NCBI RefSeq assembly: GCF_003012735.1
Contig: NZ_PXYI01000001.1
Span: 558,001-622,000, forward strand
Source of the DNA: Allosphingosinicella deserti
GTDB taxonomy: Bacteria; Pseudomonadota; Alphaproteobacteria; Sphingomonadales; Sphingomonadaceae
Direction: 5' to 3'
Length of the DNA: 64,000 nucleotides
A program made the position numbers and the translations under genes. Shown here in pieces: positions 62,575 to 64,000 of the stretch. How positions within the stretch are numbered: position 1 is the stretch's first letter; the number at the start of each line of letters is the position of its first letter. A model generated the notes under the pieces. It was not told the origin of the DNA. It ran no database searches and was given only the letters and a program-made list of their open reading frames with translations.

Positions 62575-63079
62575 GATCTGCTCCTGTCGGGTTGTCCTGG
62601 ATCTTGGCGAGCATGATCGGGACTTGCGGGCGGCAGGCAAGGGGGCGGGCCCGGCTTGCCCCCGTCTGCCCCCATCAGCCCCAACAGGCCCTCTCCATTG
62701 ACTGCGGCGTGGGGTGGCTGGGCCTGAAAGGCGTGCGGGCTCGACCCCAGCGCGGGTCTCTCAATCCCGAGTCGTCCGCGAGATAGCGTCTCAGCTTTCA
62801 GGTGAGCTTGGCCGACTCTCCGAGCCGGCATGTGGACGCTGCGCGATGCGCGGCGGCGTTGTGCTGTGCCTCCGGCACGCGGTGTGGCGTGGGTGGGCGT
62901 CGCTGCCCTGTAGCCCCGCCGCGGCGAGCCGCAACCTCGCGCGTCCCGCGCGAGGTCCTCCTCTTCGTTGCGGCCGTTCCGGTGCAGCCCGCCTTGGTCG
63001 GCGGGTCTGCCGGTCCGCTCCTGCCGCCCACCCCCGCCACTCCGGCGCCGGTTGCGGTGGTTTTGAAGGAGACAGGATC
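62575..63079. other. 505-bp region upstream of the ArdC gene
   Basis: GC-rich, with a CGCGCGTCCCGCGCG palindrome near 62,938-62,952 and runs of CCCC. It includes the divergent promoters of alpA and ardC. Overlapping ORFs are Arg/Pro/Ala-rich in all frames, so no gene is called. Confidence 0.45.
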
Positions 63080-63994
63080 ATGCGGACCAGGCCTCGTAAC
63101 GATCGCCACAGCCTCTATGCCGAAGTCACGGAGCGCGTCATTGCCGAACTGGAAGCGGGGCGGCTTCCCTGGGTGCAGCCTTGGGACAGCTCCAGGTGTG
63201 GGCCGGCGATGCCGCACAACGGAGGGACCGGCCGACGCTACTCCGGGATCAATGTCCTGATCCTGTGGGCGGCTGTCATCGAGGGCGGCTATTCCTCGCA
63301 GCGCTGGCTGACCTTTCGGCAGGCGCTCGCGCTCGGCGGACACGTGCGCAAGGGCGAGAAGGGAACCACCGTCTGCTATGCGGACCGGTTCACGCCCAAG
63401 GACGAGGTCGACAAAGCGCGCGACGAAGATCGGGAGGCGAGGGCGGTTGCGTTCCTGAAGCGCTTCACCGTCTTCAACGTCGACCAATGCGAGGGGCTGC
63501 CCGAGGATCTGACCAGCGCGCCGAAGGCGCTCGGCGAACGCGAGATAATCCCGCATGCCGAAGCACTGGTTGCGGCCACAGGCGCCGACGTGCGGATTGG
63601 CGGAGGGCTCGCTTTCTACGCGCCCGATCCCGACTTCGTGCAGGTTCCGCCGCAGCAATTTTACCCGCACCAGATCAACTGGTATCGGACCGTGCTCCAC
63701 GAGCTCGGCCACTGGACGGGACATGCGAGCCGGCTTGATCGGGACCAGAGCGGGTTTCTCGGCGGTGCTGCTTATGCACGGGAAGAACTCGTTGCCGAGC
63801 TGACCAGTGCCTTCACCTGCGCGTCGCTGTCGATCACGCCGACTGTGCGCCACTCCGACTATATCGGCGCATGGCTTGAGGTTCTGCGCGGCGACGAGAA
63901 AGCAATCTTTCGTGCAGCGAGCCAGGCCAGCAAGGCGGCCGATTACCTGCTCGCCTTTGCGGCCGCCAAGGCCGATGCGGGAGAGGCGGCATGA
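63080..63994 (+). CDS. ArdC-like antirestriction protein
   Basis: A 304-residue protein with the ArdC layout: an N-terminal ssDNA-binding domain (YAEVTERVIAELEAGRLPWV, GRRYSGINVLILW, GGHVRKGEKGTTV) and a C-terminal zincin-like metallopeptidase domain with HELGHWTGH at 207-215 as zinc motif and HASRLDRD after it. ArdC is found on conjugative plasmids and integrative elements and protects incoming DNA from restriction. The ribosome site AGGAGACAGG fits. Its stop overlaps an ATG at 63,991 (ATGA), the start of a gene cut by the window edge. Confidence 0.9.
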   Translation: MRTRPRNDRHSLYAEVTERVIAELEAGRLPWVQPWDSSRCGPAMPHNGGTGRRYSGINVLILWAAVIEGGYSSQRWLTFRQALALGGHVRKGEKGTTVCYADRFTPKDEVDKARDEDREARAVAFLKRFTVFNVDQCEGLPEDLTSAPKALGEREIIPHAEALVAATGADVRIGGGLAFYAPDPDFVQVPPQQFYPHQINWYRTVLHELGHWTGHASRLDRDQSGFLGGAAYAREELVAELTSAFTCASLSITPTVRHSDYIGAWLEVLRGDEKAIFRAASQASKAADYLLAFAAAKADAGEAA

Positions 63995-64000
63995 TCCGTC

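Noticed and set aside
20434-64000. A second copy of the tRNA-Leu 3' end (attR)
   Set aside because: I looked for the T-arm/acceptor sequence and did not find it in the window by eye; an exact search should confirm this.

Overview
The window reads as a high-GC alphaproteobacterial chromosome, most likely Sphingomonadaceae. This rests on the Ros/MucR zinc-finger regulator, the lysC / nitronate monooxygenase / ptsP and lysA | ubiG arrangements, a NDUFA9-type complex I assembly protein, and a very long STN-containing TonB-dependent receptor. It is inference from gene content; I ran no database search.

Positions 1 to about 20,430 look like core chromosome. They carry a gluconolactonase-like lipoprotein, MucR, an HI0933-type flavoprotein, a carboxylesterase, TilS, a CpoB/YbgF-like protein, a RodZ-like protein, PtsP (EI-Ntr), a nitronate monooxygenase, aspartokinase, diaminopimelate decarboxylase, UbiG, a GST, UppP, a NDUFA9-like protein and tRNA-Leu(CAG). 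Genes are tightly packed, and ptsP, the monooxygenase and lysC share one strand with a 4-bp overlap between the last two.

From 20,434 to the right edge the window looks like an integrated genomic island. A tyrosine integrase lies just downstream of the tRNA-Leu gene. An AlpA-like excision regulator and an ArdC-like antirestriction protein appear at 62.3-64.0 kb, so the element probably continues past the window. The cargo comes in blocks. 21.9-31.0 kb: M23 peptidase, an unrecognised proline-rich 461-aa protein, an RTX protein, a VWA lipoprotein, several tiny proteins and two broken genes. 29.8-36.8 kb: a tightly coupled envelope-type ABC module with a divergent two-component system whose sequence style resembles actinobacteria. 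37.0-44.0 kb: arylamine N-acetyltransferase/LysR, a redox operon, a phosphodiesterase and a PPOX flavoprotein. 44.4-48.9 kb: hybrid histidine kinase, single-domain response regulator and HWE-type kinase. 49.2-51.4 kb: ArsR/SRPBCC pair and MFS exporter. 51.7-58.4 kb: acetyltransferases, GFA protein, Imm5-like immunity protein, SatA-like protein and an imine-reductase-like gene with a divergent TetR. 58.9-62.0 kb: TonB-dependent receptor.

Two signals not explained by genes stand out. One is a family of at least twelve degenerate ~80-90 bp intergenic repeats between 51.5 and 58.7 kb, with related short motifs at 62.2 kb. The other is the possible horizontal origin of the ABC/two-component module, which also has an unusual small coupled ORF. 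Three island genes are interrupted by frameshifts, from decay or assembly error. No transposase, rRNA or CRISPR array was seen.
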